Positions 35,066 through 45,394 of a stretch of DNA of 64,000 nucleotides are shown here, piece by piece (position 1 is the stretch's first letter; every line of letters starts with the position of its first letter). The stretch spans positions 124,001 through 188,000 of the forward strand of contig CANMCD010000004.1 of assembly GCA_947496185.1 (NCBI GenBank), read 5' to 3'. The stretch is from an uncultured Tenacibaculum sp. (GTDB lineage: Bacteria; Bacteroidota; Bacteroidia; Flavobacteriales; Flavobacteriaceae). The position numbers and the translations under genes were made by a program. Under the pieces are notes generated by a model. The model did no database searches and had not been told where the DNA came from. It saw only the letters and a program-made list of their open reading frames with translations.

Positions 35066-36514
35066 ATGCAACCACTATACATTGCACTTCTTATTATAGG
35101 TTACTTTTCAGTACTTATTTTAATTTCCTTCCTAACAGGTAAATCTGCAACAAATGCTACTTTTTTTAAAGCAAATAATTCTTCTCCATGGTATTTGGTC
35201 GCTTTCGGAATGATCGGTGCTTCACTATCTGGAGTTACTTTTATTTCTGTACCTGGATGGGTAGAAGGCCAACAAATGAGCTATATGCAAATGGTATTTG
35301 GCTATGTTATAGGATATGCTGTAATAGGGTTAATTTTACTTCCGCTATATTATCGCTTACAACTAACATCAATATACACCTATCTTGAAACCCGTTTTGG
35401 TTATTTTTCCTATAAAACAGGGGCTTCTTTTTTTATAATATCTCGAACTATCGGAGCAGCCTTTAGATTGTTCCTAGTTGCCAATGTATTACAACTAATT
35501 CTATTTGATGCTTATGGTATCCCTTTTTGGGTAACCGTCACCATTACAATTTTATTAATTTGGTTATATACTTTTAAAGGAGGAATTAAAACAATCGTCT
35601 GGACGGATACCTTACAAACCTTATTTATGCTGATTGCAGTTGCCGTCTGTATTGTCATGATTAAAGATCAAATGAATATTGATAATTTAAGCACGTATAT
35701 TTCTGAAAATAAACTTTCAAAAATTTTCTTTTTTGAAGATGTAAAGGCAGGTAACTATTTTTGGAAACGATTTTTTTCTGGGGCTTTTATCGCAATTGTT
35801 ATGACTGGATTAGACCAAGATATGATGCAGAAAAACCTTACTTGCCGCAACCTGAAAGATGCACAAAAAAACATGTTTTGGTTTACAATTGTGTTAGTCA
35901 TTGTTAACTTTTTTTTCTTAGCATTAGGAATTCTTCTTACAGATTATGCCGCAACACATGAAATTAATGCACATAAAGATCAATTATTCCCCATAATTGC
36001 CATGAGTGGTGATCTGGGAATAGCGACTTCTCTTTTCTTTTTATTAGGACTCATAGCTGCCGCATACTCAAGTGCGGATAGTGCTTTGACTTCTTTGACA
36101 ACTTCTTTTAGTGTCGATATTTTGGATATTAACAAGAAAGAAACTGTAAAAGAACAAGAACAAATCCGAAAAAAAACACACATCTTATTTTCGTTTATAC
36201 TGATTGCTACCATATTGATATTTAAATACGGTATTGCAGATAATAGTGTCATTGCTAATATTTTTACAGCTGCAGGCTACACATACGGCCCCTTATTGGG
36301 CTTATATGCTTTCGGTTTGTTTACGAAATTAAATGTAAAAGACCAACTAGTACCCTTTGCCTGCATACTTTCCCCTATACTAGCCTTTGGAATAAATTTA
36401 TTGACTAAAAAGCTATGGGGGTTTGATTTTGAATTTTTTATTTTAGTTTTAAACGGACTTATTACATTTCTAACCCTATTAATCATCAAAAAAAATGAAC
36501 ACGCAACTAACTAA
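35066..36514 (+). CDS. Sodium:solute symporter (SSS family)
   Basis: A 482-aa protein with about 13 membrane helices. FLTGKSATNATFFKANNSSP and GASLSGVTFISVPGWV near residue 55 are the N-terminal SSS signatures. GLIAAAYSSADSALTSLTTS near residue 328 is the Na+-binding helix 8 region. It is unlike the symporter at 5382 in length and sequence. It overlaps the cupin gene by 20 bp. Confidence 0.9.
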   Translation: MQPLYIALLIIGYFSVLILISFLTGKSATNATFFKANNSSPWYLVAFGMIGASLSGVTFISVPGWVEGQQMSYMQMVFGYVIGYAVIGLILLPLYYRLQLTSIYTYLETRFGYFSYKTGASFFIISRTIGAAFRLFLVANVLQLILFDAYGIPFWVTVTITILLIWLYTFKGGIKTIVWTDTLQTLFMLIAVAVCIVMIKDQMNIDNLSTYISENKLSKIFFFEDVKAGNYFWKRFFSGAFIAIVMTGLDQDMMQKNLTCRNLKDAQKNMFWFTIVLVIVNFFFLALGILLTDYAATHEINAHKDQLFPIIAMSGDLGIATSLFFLLGLIAAAYSSADSALTSLTTSFSVDILDINKKETVKEQEQIRKKTHILFSFILIATILIFKYGIADNSVIANIFTAAGYTYGPLLGLYAFGLFTKLNVKDQLVPFACILSPILAFGINLLTKKLWGFDFEFFILVLNGLITFLTLLIIKKNEHATN

Positions 36515-37019
36515 CATTACAACTCCGCAAAAAATCATTACTAAATTTAATTTATCAGAACACCCAGAAGGCGGTTATTTTAAAGAGACCTATCGTAGTA
36601 ACGGAATTATTGAAAACAACAACTTACCCTCTTATTTTGAAGGAAATAGAAATTACAGCACCTGTATATATTTTCTTTTAACTTCTGAAAAATTTTCAGC
36701 ATTTCATAAAATAAATCAAGATGAAATTTGGCATTTTTATGCAGGAACAGCACTAAAGCTCCATATGATTTCTCCTAAAGGAAATTATAGTCATATAATT
36801 ATTGGAAACAATCTATTACAAAATGAAACACCACAATTTGTAGTACCTGCACATCATTGGTTTGCCGCTGAAGTTATCAATAAGGATTCTTTTTCATTTA
36901 CTGGATGTACTGTGGCACCAGGATTTGACTTTAAAGATTTTGTGTTGCCTAAAAGAAATGAGTTATTAGGTTTGTTTCCTCAACACAAAGAAATCATTAC
37001 CCAATTAACTCATCATTAA
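36495..37019 (+). CDS. DUF985 (Cupin_5) family protein
   Basis: A 174-aa cupin. LSEHPEGGYFKETYRS near residue 21 and TCIYFLLTSEKFSAFHKINQ near residue 56, then DEIWHFYAGTAL and VPAHHWFAAEV, match the DUF985 pattern. His, Glu and His residues fit a cupin metal site. The function is unknown. Its start lies inside the end of the symporter gene, so the two are translationally coupled. Confidence 0.88.
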   Translation: MNTQLTNITTPQKIITKFNLSEHPEGGYFKETYRSNGIIENNNLPSYFEGNRNYSTCIYFLLTSEKFSAFHKINQDEIWHFYAGTALKLHMISPKGNYSHIIIGNNLLQNETPQFVVPAHHWFAAEVINKDSFSFTGCTVAPGFDFKDFVLPKRNELLGLFPQHKEIITQLTHH

Positions 37020-37071
37020 AGCTTAAAACGTGTATTGAAACCTTAATAACACACAAGTAAAACTTAACATA

Positions 37072-37758
37072 TTATTTAACTACAAAAACCACATTTATTA
37101 ATGCGTTTAAATTGGTTGGCTGAGATATTACTGTATATGTAAGTACACCGTTCGCATCAATATTCATAGTTGCTGTATCAAAAACAGTTGTATCTGCGTA
37201 GGTTACATAATAATAAAGTTCATTTGCTTGATACGTAGGTATCGCACTTGGCGACGCAAAACTATTAACCACAGGACTACCAAACTGAGCTGTATACGCA
37301 GCATATAAATCTTTAGTAAAGGTTCCATTGGTACTTGCGTCAATTTCAATGGAAGGCGGATAAAATATTCTTGCTGCTATAGAAGTAATTGGCGCTATGG
37401 CTTGAACAACATCTTCTACATTAAACTCGGCTCCGGATGGTGGTGGCCCTCCTCCTCCTCCTGGATCAGATATAGGTGGTGGAATCCCAAACCCATCTCC
37501 ATCTACATCCACTGGGTCTACAAGTAATACCTCAAGTGCATTCTGATTATCTTCATCTTCTCTTTGCCAACCTGAAGTAGTATACATGTAAATTTTTTGT
37601 GCATCCGTATTGAATACCATCAAACCTACATAAGGAGTCAACACCCCTAGCATTTCGGCTTGAGTAACACTTGGAATTCCCATCAAAGCCTCTGCTTCTA
37701 TCTGAGAAAAACTAATAAAGGGAAATAATAGCAACCCCAATAGCAGCCTTCTTTTCAT
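37072..37758 (-). CDS. Secreted hypothetical protein with Gly/Pro-rich linker
   Basis: A 228-aa protein with a signal peptide (MKRRLLLGLLLFPFISFSQ, cleavage after SFSQ or nearby). The N-terminal part LTPYVGLMVFNTDAQKIYMY then TTSGW resembles the short structural unit found in many Flavobacteriaceae surface and fibre-like proteins. A DVDGDGFG segment and a linker of five Gly with flanking Pro separate it from a beta-rich C-terminal domain. No enzyme motif is visible. It converges on the cupin gene and diverges from the next surface protein gene. Confidence 0.65.
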   Translation of the reverse strand: MKRRLLLGLLLFPFISFSQIEAEALMGIPSVTQAEMLGVLTPYVGLMVFNTDAQKIYMYTTSGWQREDEDNQNALEVLLVDPVDVDGDGFGIPPPISDPGGGGGPPPSGAEFNVEDVVQAIAPITSIAARIFYPPSIEIDASTNGTFTKDLYAAYTAQFGSPVVNSFASPSAIPTYQANELYYYVTYADTTVFDTATMNIDANGVLTYTVISQPTNLNALINVVFVVK

Positions 37759-37918
37759 AAGTAAGATTTAAAGTTTGGCAAGTAAAAAACTACTAGTACT
37801 CACCAATTAGTTAGACGATTAGGTAAAAATACAGTAATTTTTTAAATCGTAGAAAAAAATTTTAACACTAAAAAAAATACTGTATTTTAGCGTACAACTA
37901 ACCAAAAGCCTCTATCTC

Positions 37919-39238
37919 GTGAAAAAAAAAACACTACTGCTACTGCCGATTTTAGTATCAAATTACTTTATTGCTATTGCACAAACAGGCCCAGGAGGTA
38001 TTGCCACTCGTGATGGTGCATCTTCTTTGGTACTATGGTTAAAATCTGACGATCTTAATGCAAATGGCAATCTTGAGGACAACCCTTCAAATGGAACTAC
38101 GATTGATACTTGGCATGACTTTAGTGGTCACTCAAATAATTTTACACAAACAACAACTATTAATCAACCTACTTATGATACCTCGGGAACGTTTAATGCT
38201 GTAAACTTTGATGCTTCTCAAGTGGACGCTAAGTTTATGAACAACGCGATCACTGGAACTTATGCTAGTGCCAGTGTTTTTTTTGTAACCAAACCCGTCA
38301 ATTCAGGAACAGCAAATGGGCTTTTTGATAATGCATTCGCCGCTTTACGAGCCAATCAGTTTCCATCTACTGGTGTAGCGGGATACACATTATATAACGT
38401 TGGTGATTATACAACTAACTTAAGTACACCATTTGGTCAAAACACTATTATATCGTTTCATAAGGAAGCCCTTTCCAACTACCTAACCGTATTTGTTAAT
38501 CATGAAGATTTCGACATCTCAGTTCCCGTTGGTGCCGGAATTCCTTATGATAGAATCGGAAAAAATATCAGTGGTACTGACGAAGCTAGTGGTGACTTCT
38601 ACGAAGTTATTTTATTCGATAACATTTTGAACTACACACAAAAAATAATTCTAGAAAACTATCTTTCTGCCAAATACGACATTCTTATTGAATACAATAT
38701 TTATGACGAAGACAATGCTGGTGCAGGAAATTACGATCATGATGTTGCAGGAATTGGCAAGATAATTTCAGATACCCATGATGACTCTCAAGGTACAGGA
38801 ATCATAAGAATTAGTAATCCTACAAACCTAGATGATTATGAATTTCTATTTTGGGGACATGACAATGCTCCCCTAAAATTTAGTCAAAACCCGAATGCTC
38901 CTAGTACTTTCACCAGCAGGCTAGAAAGGGTTTGGAGAGTTAGTGAAGAAACTCTTTTACCTTTTACTCCTGTCGTAGATGTTGGAAGTATTGACATGGA
39001 ATTTGATTTAACAGGAGTTTCAGGAGCTACAGCAACTAACTTGAGACTTCTAATCGATACAAATAACAATGGAAATTTTGATGACGAAACACCGATTGGT
39101 GGTGCTGTTGATCTCGGAAACAATAAATACCGTTTCAATGCCGTAAATAGCATTTCTGATAACAACCGTTTTACACTCGGGCTAAGGATAACCTCAGTAA
39201 TCACTAATAAAAGAATAACTTATAGAGTTAAGAATTAA
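37919..39238 (+). CDS. Secreted LamG/ConA-like protein with DUF8202-like domain
   Basis: A 439-aa protein, GTG start, signal peptide through about residue 22 (LLLPILVSNYFIAIAQ). Residues 35-240 look like a ConA-like lectin fold (SLVLWLKSDD, WHDFSGHSNNF, GDFYEVILFDNILN, then ILENYLSAKY). The following part has DHDVAGIGKI and DDYEFLFWGHDN, the pattern of DUF8202 domains in large Bacteroidota adhesins. No Por secretion C-terminal domain is visible; the end is ITYRVKN. It is probably a surface or secreted carbohydrate-binding protein. Confidence 0.7.
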   Translation: MKKKTLLLLPILVSNYFIAIAQTGPGGIATRDGASSLVLWLKSDDLNANGNLEDNPSNGTTIDTWHDFSGHSNNFTQTTTINQPTYDTSGTFNAVNFDASQVDAKFMNNAITGTYASASVFFVTKPVNSGTANGLFDNAFAALRANQFPSTGVAGYTLYNVGDYTTNLSTPFGQNTIISFHKEALSNYLTVFVNHEDFDISVPVGAGIPYDRIGKNISGTDEASGDFYEVILFDNILNYTQKIILENYLSAKYDILIEYNIYDEDNAGAGNYDHDVAGIGKIISDTHDDSQGTGIIRISNPTNLDDYEFLFWGHDNAPLKFSQNPNAPSTFTSRLERVWRVSEETLLPFTPVVDVGSIDMEFDLTGVSGATATNLRLLIDTNNNGNFDDETPIGGAVDLGNNKYRFNAVNSISDNNRFTLGLRITSVITNKRITYRVKN

Positions 39239-39272
39239 ACAAGAAAATACTCCATAAATACTGTAAATACCT

Positions 39273-39293
39273 ATTGTCGGATATCCGAACAAT
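39273..39293. promoter_or_regulatory. Palindrome centred on CGGATATCCG
   Basis: The 10-bp perfect palindrome CGGATATCCG (39278-39287) is extended by ATTGT on the left and ACAAT on the right. No T-tract follows, so it is more like an operator than a terminator. It lies 35 bp after the lectin-like gene. Confidence 0.4.
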
Positions 39294-39588
39294 GATATAT
39301 ACATGCATTATTTTAACCTATTAATAGTTCCTTTCAAACCAATAGCCTACTTATACTACTAAAAACCAGAGAATTTATTTTGCACTAAAATAATTTATTT
39401 ACAATAAAAAATTATTTTTTTGGATTTCCTATTTAACATTCAATTACACAAAAAACCTTCCTCAGTTTAGCAATTAAAATTCTTAAAAAAATATTTTTTT
39501 TGTTAAAATTCAGACGGAATCCTACACACTAATCCGTCCAATTTAACTCAATATTTAACATTAGTAATACTCCATTTAGTTTTTTGTA

Positions 39589-39596
39589 TATATTTG
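39589..39596 (+). promoter_or_regulatory. Promoter -7 box for the HmuY-like operon
   Basis: TATATTTG matches TAnnTTTG. The leader to the ATG at 39764 would be about 160 nt. Confidence 0.45.
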
Positions 39597-39763
39597 CATT
39601 ATTTTTAATTGATCTAAATAAATATTTATTTCAATCAAAAGAATATCTACCCCCCTATAAATAACGGATTAATAAAACGATTAAAAAAAGTAATAACCCC
39701 TAACTCAATTTACTAGAAAACAACCACTGCTAAAATTTTTCAATCAATATAAAATAAACAATA

Positions 39764-41203
39764 ATGAATACAATTCCAAGAATGCTAATCTTATCTTTAG
39801 CATTAATACTATCTTCTTGTGCCAAAGATCTATTAAACAAAGAAGCAGGCAACCCTACCTTTAGTTTTGATAAAAAAACGCATACACTAGAATTAAAAGA
39901 AGGTAAAACTGAAATATCTATTAAATTCTCAGAACCACTCACTGACAAACAAAACTTTAAAGTCTTTTTCAAGGATATAAAAGGAACCCACATTGAAGAT
40001 TATTATACCATCCCTCAACAAAAAGACGGGCACATACTATTGAGTGCTGAAAAAGGGGCTACAGACGTCAATTTTTTTGTAAAAAGAGTAAACAATATAA
40101 AAAGTCAAGGTGATAAACTGATTCAATTTTCACTAACCAAAGATTCGAATACAAACATGGATTTGGGTGAAAACAATAAACTTGATATGAACATTGTAGA
40201 CAAAAATGCCTTAGTTGGTCTAAGTGGCATGTATTTTACTACAAAAATTGAAGGCGCTCACAAACACTACTCTGTCTACATCGACTTAAGTGAAGGTAAA
40301 GTAGTTAAAAAAATAGACGGTGAAAGCTGGGATCTAGGATTTTACTGCGGTGAACAGTTCAGAGTAACATTAAATCAAACGAAACAAGTATATGCTACAG
40401 AAGCTAATCAAACAGTACTTGAAAACTATGATGAATCTAAAGTAGAAGATGAATTATACAATATATTCAGCTCTTATTATACAATCGGCTTAGAAAAAAG
40501 CATGGACAATAATAGTGGTTTTATAGAACAAACTAAAATACCAGAAATTGTAGCCGATAGCGAAACTAAGAACACTTATTTAATTCGTATTTCTGACAAT
40601 AAACAAAGTTATGTTAGTGGAAACGATGGATTAATATATAAAATAAAAATAGTAAGAGATGGTGATGATTACCTCCTCTATTATGCAAACTTGAACGATA
40701 CAAAAATCAAAGAAGTGAGAATCGTTAAAGACCCTACTAAAAACCTCATTCACTTCTCATTAAGCGAAGAAAAAATTTTGAATCAAGAACCTGAAAAAGA
40801 CAAATTTGATTTAATTTACACTCCTTTTAATAATGTAATTGACTTTTACAACATTAAAGATGTAGATCTAAACATAGAACTTCCAAATACTACTTATGGT
40901 ACTTATTTTTATAATGACTACTTGTTGATAAACAACAAGTCTAATGTTACAGCAGCCTTAGTCGATCATTCTTTCAAAACCTATGATCAATTTTCAGGTG
41001 AGCACCTAGGGGGTATAGAATTAAAACCAGAACAATATGCCGTTGGATCTTCTTGGAGAAACGTACCTACTCCTATAAAAACAAAATTTATAGTTGTCAA
41101 AGACACTGAAAACAATTATTACAAACTTCGTTTTTTAACCCTAGAAAGCGTACAGGGAGCTAGAGGACACATTACCCTAGATTACGAACTAGTAAAAAAA
41201 TAA
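39764..41203 (+). CDS. HmuY-like lipoprotein
   Basis: A 479-aa lipoprotein (LILSLALILSSCAKD, Cys near residue 19). An N-terminal Calx-beta-like stretch (residues 30-150, EISIKFSEPLTDKQNFKVFF) precedes an HmuY-type domain. This has GESWDLGFYCGEQFRVTLNQ near residue 187 and closes with NNYYKLRFLTLESVQGARGH then ITLDYELV, the usual HmuY start and end. HmuY proteins bind heme at the surface with a TonB-dependent receptor, but no receptor gene is nearby, so the ligand is open. It starts a three-gene operon with two FN3 lipoproteins. Confidence 0.72.
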   Translation: MNTIPRMLILSLALILSSCAKDLLNKEAGNPTFSFDKKTHTLELKEGKTEISIKFSEPLTDKQNFKVFFKDIKGTHIEDYYTIPQQKDGHILLSAEKGATDVNFFVKRVNNIKSQGDKLIQFSLTKDSNTNMDLGENNKLDMNIVDKNALVGLSGMYFTTKIEGAHKHYSVYIDLSEGKVVKKIDGESWDLGFYCGEQFRVTLNQTKQVYATEANQTVLENYDESKVEDELYNIFSSYYTIGLEKSMDNNSGFIEQTKIPEIVADSETKNTYLIRISDNKQSYVSGNDGLIYKIKIVRDGDDYLLYYANLNDTKIKEVRIVKDPTKNLIHFSLSEEKILNQEPEKDKFDLIYTPFNNVIDFYNIKDVDLNIELPNTTYGTYFYNDYLLINNKSNVTAALVDHSFKTYDQFSGEHLGGIELKPEQYAVGSSWRNVPTPIKTKFIVVKDTENNYYKLRFLTLESVQGARGHITLDYELVKK

Positions 41204-41223
41204 TCTTTTGATTCCTACTAAAC

Positions 41224-43125
41224 ATGAAAACAATAAAAAAACATCTTTACCTACTTTTTTTGGTAATAATTACCATTTCTTGTGAAGAATCTGAAATCAT
41301 TTTAGAAACTCCGACAATTAATGATGTCACCAAAATAGACAATGAAACGTATAAAATAGCCTGGTCAAAAGATTACTGTAGTAGAATGTATTCGGTAGAT
41401 GTAGCCTATGATGCGGATTTTGAATATTATGTTACAGGATTCAAAAACCTATATACGGAAAAAAACGAAATCTTAATTAAAGACCTTAAACCTTCTACTG
41501 ATTACTACATCAGAATTGCAGGAAATAGAGAATCCTTAAAATCTGAATATTCAAAAACTAGAAATATTCACATGATTACTAAAGGACTAAAAACTTTGCC
41601 CGCAAAAGAAATTTCTAAGCATAAATTTATAGCATATTGGGGTGCTGAGTTAACAAATAAAGACTTCTATTTAGACGTAGCAACGGATGCGGAATTTAAA
41701 GAAATTTTACCAGAATATTCAGGGTTAAAAGTAGAAGATTACCAAAAAGAAGTAACGGGATTAAAACAAGGAACAACCTATTATTACAGAGTAAGACTTG
41801 GAGATAACCCTGTTAGTTCAAACACCTCATCTGTTACTACAACCATAGAAGTACCTAAAATAGAAAAAGTTGGACAAGTAACTCCTAACGGTGCAAAAAT
41901 TCACTGGACTGAAAATAACGACGCCCACAAATTTGTATTGGAAGTCTCAAAATCACAAACTTTCGATACTATAGAGTCAACCTATGAAGTCACCTCAGAA
42001 ACTAATTATGAAATAAAAGACTTAGAAATTAAGAACAAATACTATGTAAGAATGTATACTGAATGTCATGGAAATAAATCTGACCTAAGTAATATTGTTA
42101 GCTTTGACACTGGAAAAAGTGTTACTAACTTTCAAATTGTTCTTGATGAGATAGATGACAAAACCGCTAAATTCACTTACACCCACCCATTAGATTATGA
42201 CTTAACGTATGGTAAAATTGAACTTTTCACAAATAAGCACTTACATGGCAAAACCATTTCTGCAACAATTCCAACCCCATTAACCAAAGGACAGTCTATT
42301 ACTGTAACCTTAAATGGACTAAAAGCTAACACTACGTATTACGCTAGAGCTAATCTCGGTTATTGGGATCATGTATATTCAGATGTTATTGAAATTAAGA
42401 CAAAAAGAGTAGAAAAATATATTTCGAAAATTATTAATACTGATTTTGAGGCTACCATTAACTATAAAGATGTACTTACGGGTGAAATCGTAGGGGTTAC
42501 AATAAAAAGAAAAGGAGAAAATACAGCTAGCACTTATACTTTTGGATATGACAGTTGGGGGAACCTTAATAGCATTATAAACACAAACGACAACAACGAT
42601 AAATATGATACTAGTAGATACGGAACACTTCCGTATCAAAACTCTAGAGTAAAACTAAAATTTTCATATTCGACTTGGAGTGGCTTGAAGCTTACTGACG
42701 CTTTTGACACACATTCGTATACTGTTGAGCAAATTAAAAACAATAATCAAGTTACAGAAAGTAAATTTAAGTATAATGGAAACGTAACGCATATAGCTTC
42801 TTATACTTATACTACAAATACTAAAAACCCTTTGTCTTATTTCTTCAATACAGATTTTGTAAAATTAATCTATTATCTAGGGTTAAGCTCAGATGGCGAA
42901 CTTAGTAAGTATTACGGATTCAATACGCCTCTCAGTATCATCAGTTATCCTTACCCTTATTTACCAGACAACGAAGTCTTAAAAGATGAAGTTAATAACA
43001 ATCAAGAATCCTTAACCTATACTTACCTAAAAGATAGCAATGGTGATGTTACTAAAATAACCATCAGAAATGGTTCTAATAATCTTATTGATGAGACCAC
43101 TATCCAATATCAAATTAACAACTAA
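41224..43125 (+). CDS. FN3-repeat lipoprotein A
   Basis: A 633-aa lipoprotein (MKTIKKHLYLLFLVIITISC). Three to four fibronectin type III-like units of about 90 residues follow, marked by LKPSTDYYIRIAGN, LKQGTTYYYRVRLGDN, LEIKNKYYVRMYTECH and LKANTTYYARANLGY. The last 240 residues form a beta domain with YTFGYDSWGNLNSI, similar to DUF4595/YD-like repeats. It is paralogous to the next gene over its full length. It probably acts on the cell surface with the HmuY-like protein. Confidence 0.72.
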   Translation: MKTIKKHLYLLFLVIITISCEESEIILETPTINDVTKIDNETYKIAWSKDYCSRMYSVDVAYDADFEYYVTGFKNLYTEKNEILIKDLKPSTDYYIRIAGNRESLKSEYSKTRNIHMITKGLKTLPAKEISKHKFIAYWGAELTNKDFYLDVATDAEFKEILPEYSGLKVEDYQKEVTGLKQGTTYYYRVRLGDNPVSSNTSSVTTTIEVPKIEKVGQVTPNGAKIHWTENNDAHKFVLEVSKSQTFDTIESTYEVTSETNYEIKDLEIKNKYYVRMYTECHGNKSDLSNIVSFDTGKSVTNFQIVLDEIDDKTAKFTYTHPLDYDLTYGKIELFTNKHLHGKTISATIPTPLTKGQSITVTLNGLKANTTYYARANLGYWDHVYSDVIEIKTKRVEKYISKIINTDFEATINYKDVLTGEIVGVTIKRKGENTASTYTFGYDSWGNLNSIINTNDNNDKYDTSRYGTLPYQNSRVKLKFSYSTWSGLKLTDAFDTHSYTVEQIKNNNQVTESKFKYNGNVTHIASYTYTTNTKNPLSYFFNTDFVKLIYYLGLSSDGELSKYYGFNTPLSIISYPYPYLPDNEVLKDEVNNNQESLTYTYLKDSNGDVTKITIRNGSNNLIDETTIQYQINN

Positions 43126-43128
43126 AAA

Positions 43129-45075
43129 ATGAAAAATAATTTTATAAAAATAATACGCTTCAAAATTCTTTTTCTTGCTTGTTTTCTATCTATAACCTCT
43201 TGTCAAGAAGAAGAAGAAACCTATATCCCTGAAAAAGTTTCTCAATTGGCAATCCAAAAGATGTCTAAACATAGTTTTAAACTAAAATGGAAAGCTTCTT
43301 CGTTGCAAGACATTGAATATGTTGTAGATTTAGCTAAGGACAAGGGGTTTGATTATTTTGAGAAAAACTACAAAAACAAAGTAGTCACTACTAATCAAAT
43401 AGTATTTGATAACTTAGATACGAATCTACAATATTTTGCTCGGGTTAAAATAAAAAAGAAACACGCCGAATCGGATTATAGTGATACATTTAAATTTATG
43501 TCGACTTCCGTCACAGGTATTAAAATTATTGATACGACAGCTGTAACACCAAATAGCATAAGTTTTATATGGGGAGTTGAAAAGCCCAATAATGCCATTA
43601 CATATATTTTAGAATCTTCGTTAGAGAAAAACTTCTCTTCCAAGAAAAAAGTTATTGAAGGTATTAGTGCTAGCAATAATGAAATAAACGTTAATGATTT
43701 AAATGAAGGAACTGATTATTATTTTAGATTAAGAACGAAAGACAATACAGAGCATTCAAATATATTTTCTGTAAGTACTGACATTACAAAACCTATTATT
43801 GACCCCAAAATAAATAACGAAAAGAACAGTATCTCCTTTACATGGCCTAAAAACAACGATGCTACTGCTTATTTAGTTGAACTTTCTGAAGAAGAATTTT
43901 TCTACAAAGGACTAATTACCAAAGAAGTTAAAGATAACGTAGTTACATTTGATAACCTAAAAGGTGGAACACTATATTATGTAAGATTAAAGACCGTTAT
44001 AGGTGATAAAAGTTCTGAATTTAGTGAATTCATCAAAACAAATACGACTGTAGGAGATTTCGAATTTACCCTTAAACCTGAAGCAACAGGCTTTACAGGA
44101 ACATTAGTATATCCTATAGAGTTTAGACCTAACGAAGCAACTATGGAAGTAGCCGAAGACATTGACTTTAAAAATATCGTATCTAATAGAACCATTAGAA
44201 GAAGTGATGGACGAAAAATTCAAAATGATCATGACTTTAAATTCAATGATGTTATGTATTATTCGGCACATAATCTTACACCCGAGACAACGTATTATGC
44301 TAGAATCAAGGTACATCGTTTTATGGAACCAAGACTAACTTCGTATTCTAAAACGGTTACTTTTACAACCACAAAGCATACATTAAATAGAATAACTAAA
44401 ATTACTAATAACCGATTTGAAGCCCAATTCCATTATAAAAACATAACGGATACTTTGCTAGATTATATAGATTTAAAAAAGAATAACGAGTCCACTTATA
44501 CAAAATACCAATTTGTATATGATGGCAACAATCAGTTAACCAGTATTAAAAACCTTACCAAGGGTACAGAATATAAGATTGATAACAATATTATTTCTCC
44601 TACTTCAGCAAACAACAATACATTATTCAAAACAGGTTTAAAGAGAAATATTGAATTTTCGTATACTTGTTTCTGGAATCGAGATATTTATAGTGGAAAT
44701 TCTTTAAATTACAATGCACAAACTGACAATATTGAAAAAAATATTGAAAAAGTGTACCTTTCCTTCAGTAATAATAGAGAAAAAGCGACATACTCAGAAT
44801 ATGATACGACTAAGTTAACCCCAAATGATGGCATCATAAACAGTAACGCTTTAATAACATACTACTTAGCGGATTCAAATATTGAATTCGATTACTTTCC
44901 TTACTTTTTAATATATTCTAGAAACATACCAGCTAATGAAACTGTCTATGTTAATAATAAAGAAATAAAAAATACAATTGAAGCTGAAACCAATATGAAA
45001 GGTTATTGCTCTAAAATAGTTAGAAAGGATGCGAATAATAATATTTTTGAAACTATTGAGATAGAAAATTTCTAA
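43129..45075 (+). CDS. FN3-repeat lipoprotein B
   Basis: A 648-aa lipoprotein (LACFLSITSCQEE) with the same order as its upstream paralogue: FN3-like units marked by LDTNLQYFARVKIKK, LNEGTDYYFRLRTKD, LKGGTLYYVRLKTV and LTPETTYYARIKVH, then a C-terminal beta domain with YQFVYDGNNQLTSIKN. The gap to gene A is 3 bp, so the pair is tightly co-expressed and may assemble together. Confidence 0.72.
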   Translation: MKNNFIKIIRFKILFLACFLSITSCQEEEETYIPEKVSQLAIQKMSKHSFKLKWKASSLQDIEYVVDLAKDKGFDYFEKNYKNKVVTTNQIVFDNLDTNLQYFARVKIKKKHAESDYSDTFKFMSTSVTGIKIIDTTAVTPNSISFIWGVEKPNNAITYILESSLEKNFSSKKKVIEGISASNNEINVNDLNEGTDYYFRLRTKDNTEHSNIFSVSTDITKPIIDPKINNEKNSISFTWPKNNDATAYLVELSEEEFFYKGLITKEVKDNVVTFDNLKGGTLYYVRLKTVIGDKSSEFSEFIKTNTTVGDFEFTLKPEATGFTGTLVYPIEFRPNEATMEVAEDIDFKNIVSNRTIRRSDGRKIQNDHDFKFNDVMYYSAHNLTPETTYYARIKVHRFMEPRLTSYSKTVTFTTTKHTLNRITKITNNRFEAQFHYKNITDTLLDYIDLKKNNESTYTKYQFVYDGNNQLTSIKNLTKGTEYKIDNNIISPTSANNNTLFKTGLKRNIEFSYTCFWNRDIYSGNSLNYNAQTDNIEKNIEKVYLSFSNNREKATYSEYDTTKLTPNDGIINSNALITYYLADSNIEFDYFPYFLIYSRNIPANETVYVNNKEIKNTIEAETNMKGYCSKIVRKDANNNIFETIEIENF

Positions 45076-45094
45076 ATCGTTGCACTTAGATTTT

Positions 45095-45128
45095 AAAACA
45101 GGTTGCCTTAAAAGTAACCTGTTTTTTT
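45095..45128. terminator. Bidirectional terminator
   Basis: AAAACAGGTT pairs perfectly with AACCTGTTTT around an 11-nt loop, with a T-run after it on the + strand and an A-run before it serving the minus strand. It separates the convergent FN3 and DUF6952 genes. Confidence 0.88.
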
Positions 45129-45130
45129 TA

Positions 45131-45388
45131 TTATTTATCTATCGATCCTAAAACACGTTTCATAAAACCGTTAAGTGCTTCTTTTTGAGGTGTCCCTTCT
45201 TTAATCATTTTAGAGACCTCAATAGCTCCGTACATATTAGAAATCAACTCACCTATCACATCCAACTCTTCATCTTTAAGTGATGGCACTTCGGTTAAAG
45301 CCTCTAAGGTTTCGATTGTTTCTAATACATAATCTTGATCATTTTCTTCTATAAAAGAAGTTAAATGCTTAATAACAGGTAATTTCAT
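45131..45388 (-). CDS. DUF6952 family protein
   Basis: An 85-aa helical acidic protein starting MKLPVIKHLTSFIEENDQDY. Proteins of this type regularly follow a thioredoxin and peroxiredoxin in Flavobacteriaceae, as here, which suggests a role in the peroxide-reducing system. No catalytic residue and no Cys is present. It starts 6 bp after the thioredoxin stop. Confidence 0.75.
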   Translation of the reverse strand: MKLPVIKHLTSFIEENDQDYVLETIETLEALTEVPSLKDEELDVIGELISNMYGAIEVSKMIKEGTPQKEALNGFMKRVLGSIDK

Positions 45389-45394
45389 TGTTGG

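Larger units (their letters stand above)
39239..39763. other. Intergenic region, 525 bp
   Basis: AT-rich DNA with a dyad at 39273-39293 and a -7 box at 39589. No ORF was found. Confidence 0.5.
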
